Shown here: in pieces, positions 6,101 through 6,391 of the stretch
Layout of the letters: the number at the start of each line of letters is the position of its first letter
Numbering within the stretch: position 1 is the stretch's first letter
Assembly (NCBI GenBank): GCA_903851455.1
Contig: CAINOM010000546.1
Coordinates: forward strand, 1 to 6,391
Direction of reading: 5' to 3'
From: an uncultured Bacteroidota bacterium
GTDB taxonomy: Bacteria; Bacteroidota; Bacteroidia; Chitinophagales; Chitinophagaceae
Length of the DNA: 6,391 bases
Made by a program: the position numbers and the translations under genes
The notes under the pieces: model-generated
Seen by the model: the letters and a program-made list of their open reading frames with translations, nothing else
Databases searched by the model: none
Told to the model about the DNA's origin: nothing

Positions 6101-6391
6101 AAGATGTGGTACTTACCGTGCATCCTAAGCCGATGCTGAATACGGATACGACCGCAACTATCTGCAGCGGCTCGTCATTTAATTATTATCCGGATAGCTA
6201 TACACCTACAACAACTTATACGTGGAGTAATACCAGTGTAGGTGGCGTTTCACCAACCGGGGTTAACGGTTCGGGCAATATCAATGCCACACTTACAAGC
6301 ACTTTGACTTCTACAGCGCAGGTGGTTTATGTGTACACATTAACGGCATATGGCTGTACCAATACGGAGGATGTAACGGTAACAGTTAACC
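3028..6391 (+). CDS. Giant secreted repeat protein with glycine-rich and PKD-like domains (3'-truncated)
   Basis: An uninterrupted frame runs from ATG 3028 to the right edge: 1121 codons with no stop. The closest upstream in-frame stop is at 2986-2988. ATG 3028 is preferred over ATG 3100 because only the longer form keeps the basic segment (KHKVNKFR) before the hydrophobic core of the signal peptide. No Shine-Dalgarno sequence precedes it, as is normal in Bacteroidota. Modules in order: signal peptide (3028-3153), cadherin-like domain (3154-3468), an Ig-like domain (3469-4482) apparently interrupted by a glycine-rich domain (3571-4290), then seven two-cysteine PKD-like repeats (4483 to the edge). 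A T9SS sorting or gliding-type C-terminal domain is expected beyond the window by analogy with the upstream gene, but it is not seen. The role is probably cell-surface adhesion or matrix formation; the ligand is unknown. It starts 169 bases after the upstream gene, and its repeat families differ from the upstream gene's main array. Confidence 0.93.
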   Translation, partial: MRSGFFYLLPADNKHKVNKFRLSGMLLLVFVLLFGSGTSAYATAPFFVNGSTQYLTVCAGDTVNIDYLLTVTDPDAAQTETWSVSSNPFNGAVMGLPTSQPSGIAVSPTGVLYVADTGAGITNDFIMIAVSDGGDPVNVTILVTVTQRPSITLGPNPAVCAGDTAVLLTYTGLANVGPDTFTVTEAGVTSWTVPPGVDSVHFDVQGARGGRQNATPPPYFPGLGGRVQGTLMVSPGQSLDLYVGGVGADGSAGGAAGGFNGGGASSFYVYGSGGGGGGASDIMSAGTPLVVAGGGGGDGWDSTGTRAGGSGGGLTGGNSAINGGGSASDYAAGGSQIAGGAGATYPGWPAGMDGSQYQGGDGSNLGISGGGGGGYYGGGGGVWTGGGGGSSYTDPTLVTSFTHTSGYDTSNGNITLTYVIPGTYTIVWSDAAHTAGFADIASTPLPASPFKLTVPAGAPPAVYTVTLTVSSTVCMSAVNAFSVTVNAIPSVNVVPSQILCNGDSTIDIGFLGGPGAPTYNWVNNNPAIGLDVIGTGHIAKFLPINPFPYSDTAIITVTPTENGCIGVSQSFYIIDNPIPVLNSTLTPPAICDSTLFSYTPTSATVGTAYAWSRATTAGITNTGTSGGGDISETLNNNTNAAVPVVYEYILNYKGCMDTQNVTVNVYPHPILTSTQTPAPICSGTTFDYTPQSNVESTGFAWSRESIPGISNATASGAGNPDETLTDTTASPVVVDYVYTLTYTGSTCSYTQDVMVTVNPTPMLNTPLIAGANCTNDTFNYLPGSNTVGTAFTWTRDTTTGLTNSPASDSGIIHELLVNQGYDPVIVIYTYSLTANGCTNRQNVMDTVKPTPILSSTLTPDSICNNTLFTYVAASLTAGTTFAWVRDTAIGITNSPDSAATAIVNEILINGTTGIVPVIYKFTLTAEGCSNTQNVTVKVNPTPVLNNNPSVATICDNTFFDYTPASSTSGSTYTWTRVYVPGVTNLTTTSTGTTGIIHDSLNNTTYVNVDVTYSYVITANGCTNTEDVVLTVHPKPMLNTDTTATICSGSSFNYYPDSYTPTTTYTWSNTSVGGVSPTGVNGSGNINATLTSTLTSTAQVVYVYTLTAYGCTNTEDVTVTVN
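3154..3468 (+). other. N-terminal cadherin/Ig-like domain
   Basis: About 105 residues follow the signal peptide. Visible landmarks are FVNGSTQYLTVCAGDT, a DPDAAQTETWSV strand, a GLPTSQPSG loop, and a closing SDGGDP...VTILVTVTQ strand. This is the layout of cadherin-like modules at the mature N-terminus of many large Bacteroidota surface proteins. The DPD and SDGGD acidic turns are suggestive of calcium-bridged cadherin folds, but calcium binding is not demonstrated by the sequence. Confidence 0.6.
3571..4290 (+). other. Glycine-rich domain resembling the ALK/LTK-type Gly_rich family
   Basis: About 240 residues. The entry strand is TVTEAGVTSWTVPPGVDSV, followed by FDVQGARGG, GGRVQGTLMVSPGQSLDLYV and VGGVGADG. 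Then come GSGGGGGGASDIM, PLVVAGGGGGDG, a long Gly-rich segment, GGGGGGYYGGGGG, GGGGGSSY and a closing ITLTYVIP strand. The W.VP.GV / GA.GG / GGGGGASDI / VVAGGGGG / GYYGGGGG order matches the Gly_rich family known from the ALK and LTK receptor ectodomains and from many bacterial surface proteins. Between 3781 and 4200, 60 of 140 codons encode Gly. In ALK this region forms bundled polyglycine-II helices; the same fold here is inferred. Its role may be binding or rigid display at the membrane-distal end of the protein. Confidence 0.78.
3844..3861 (+). repeat. (GGC)6 trinucleotide repeat in the glycine-rich domain
   Basis: Six identical GGC codons in a row encode six Gly in the GSGGGGGGASD segment. 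It is the longest perfect codon run in the window. Slippage would change the number of Gly without breaking the frame. Other Gly runs (around 4132-4149, 4156-4170 and 4180-4194) mix GGT and GGC and are less prone to slippage. Confidence 0.85.
4483..6391 (+). repeat. Tandem ~90-residue two-cysteine PKD-like repeats, seven visible
   Basis: Units begin at about 4483, 4753, 5023, 5299, 5569, 5842 and 6121, with lengths of 89-93 residues; an eighth starts at the last full codon (6388). The first unit is a related variant (PTYNWVNNNPAIGL...GTGHIAKF...TENGC). The other six share P.PML/IL, IC, F.Y.P, a W-(S/T/V)-R core, GI-N, an E/D-L-N segment, Y.YTLTANGC and NTQNVTVTVNP. Each unit has two cysteines 64-67 residues apart (for example 4525/4717, 4798/4990, 5344/5536, 6163/6355), consistent with one disulfide per domain. 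The last unit has WSN in place of W-x-R. The pattern fits the PKD-like domains (PKD_5 type) of Bacteroidota surface proteins, which probably form an extended stalk. Confidence 0.85.

Overview
The window reads as one stretch of a Bacteroidota chromosome, most like a Chitinophagaceae/Chitinophagales relative. The evidence is a C-terminal type IX secretion (T9SS) sorting domain, long arrays of Ig-like/PKD-like repeats typical of that phylum, no Shine-Dalgarno sequence before the second start, and mid-range GC. Taxonomy below phylum is inference. No RNA gene, mobile element, CRISPR array, enzyme or regulator is visible.

Layout: two very large secreted surface proteins lie head to tail on the + strand, both cut by the window. 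The first (1-2858) enters from the left edge already inside a repeat array. It has one partial and six complete ~73-residue BIG2-like repeats, a Gly/Cys-containing Ig-like module, three ~90-residue Ig-like modules, and a type A T9SS C-terminal domain. A 169-base gap follows (2859-3027). It holds a small hairpin with a T-run just after the stop, a 46-base imperfect inverted repeat, and a weak promoter candidate. The second gene (3028 to the right edge, 1121 codons with no stop) begins with a signal peptide and a cadherin-like module. It continues with an Ig-like module that appears to be split by a ~240-residue glycine-rich domain resembling the ALK/LTK-type Gly_rich family. It then runs through seven ~90-residue two-cysteine PKD-like repeats and off the window.

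Together the genes look like a pair of cell-surface adhesin or stalk proteins exported by Sec and then T9SS. Each folded module has a spaced cysteine pair that could form an intradomain disulfide after export. Ligands and functions cannot be read from the sequence. No complete new 'system' is visible. The most unusual elements are the glycine-rich domain nested in an Ig-like domain, the very regular, nearly charge-free 73-residue array, and the extended intergenic dyad.
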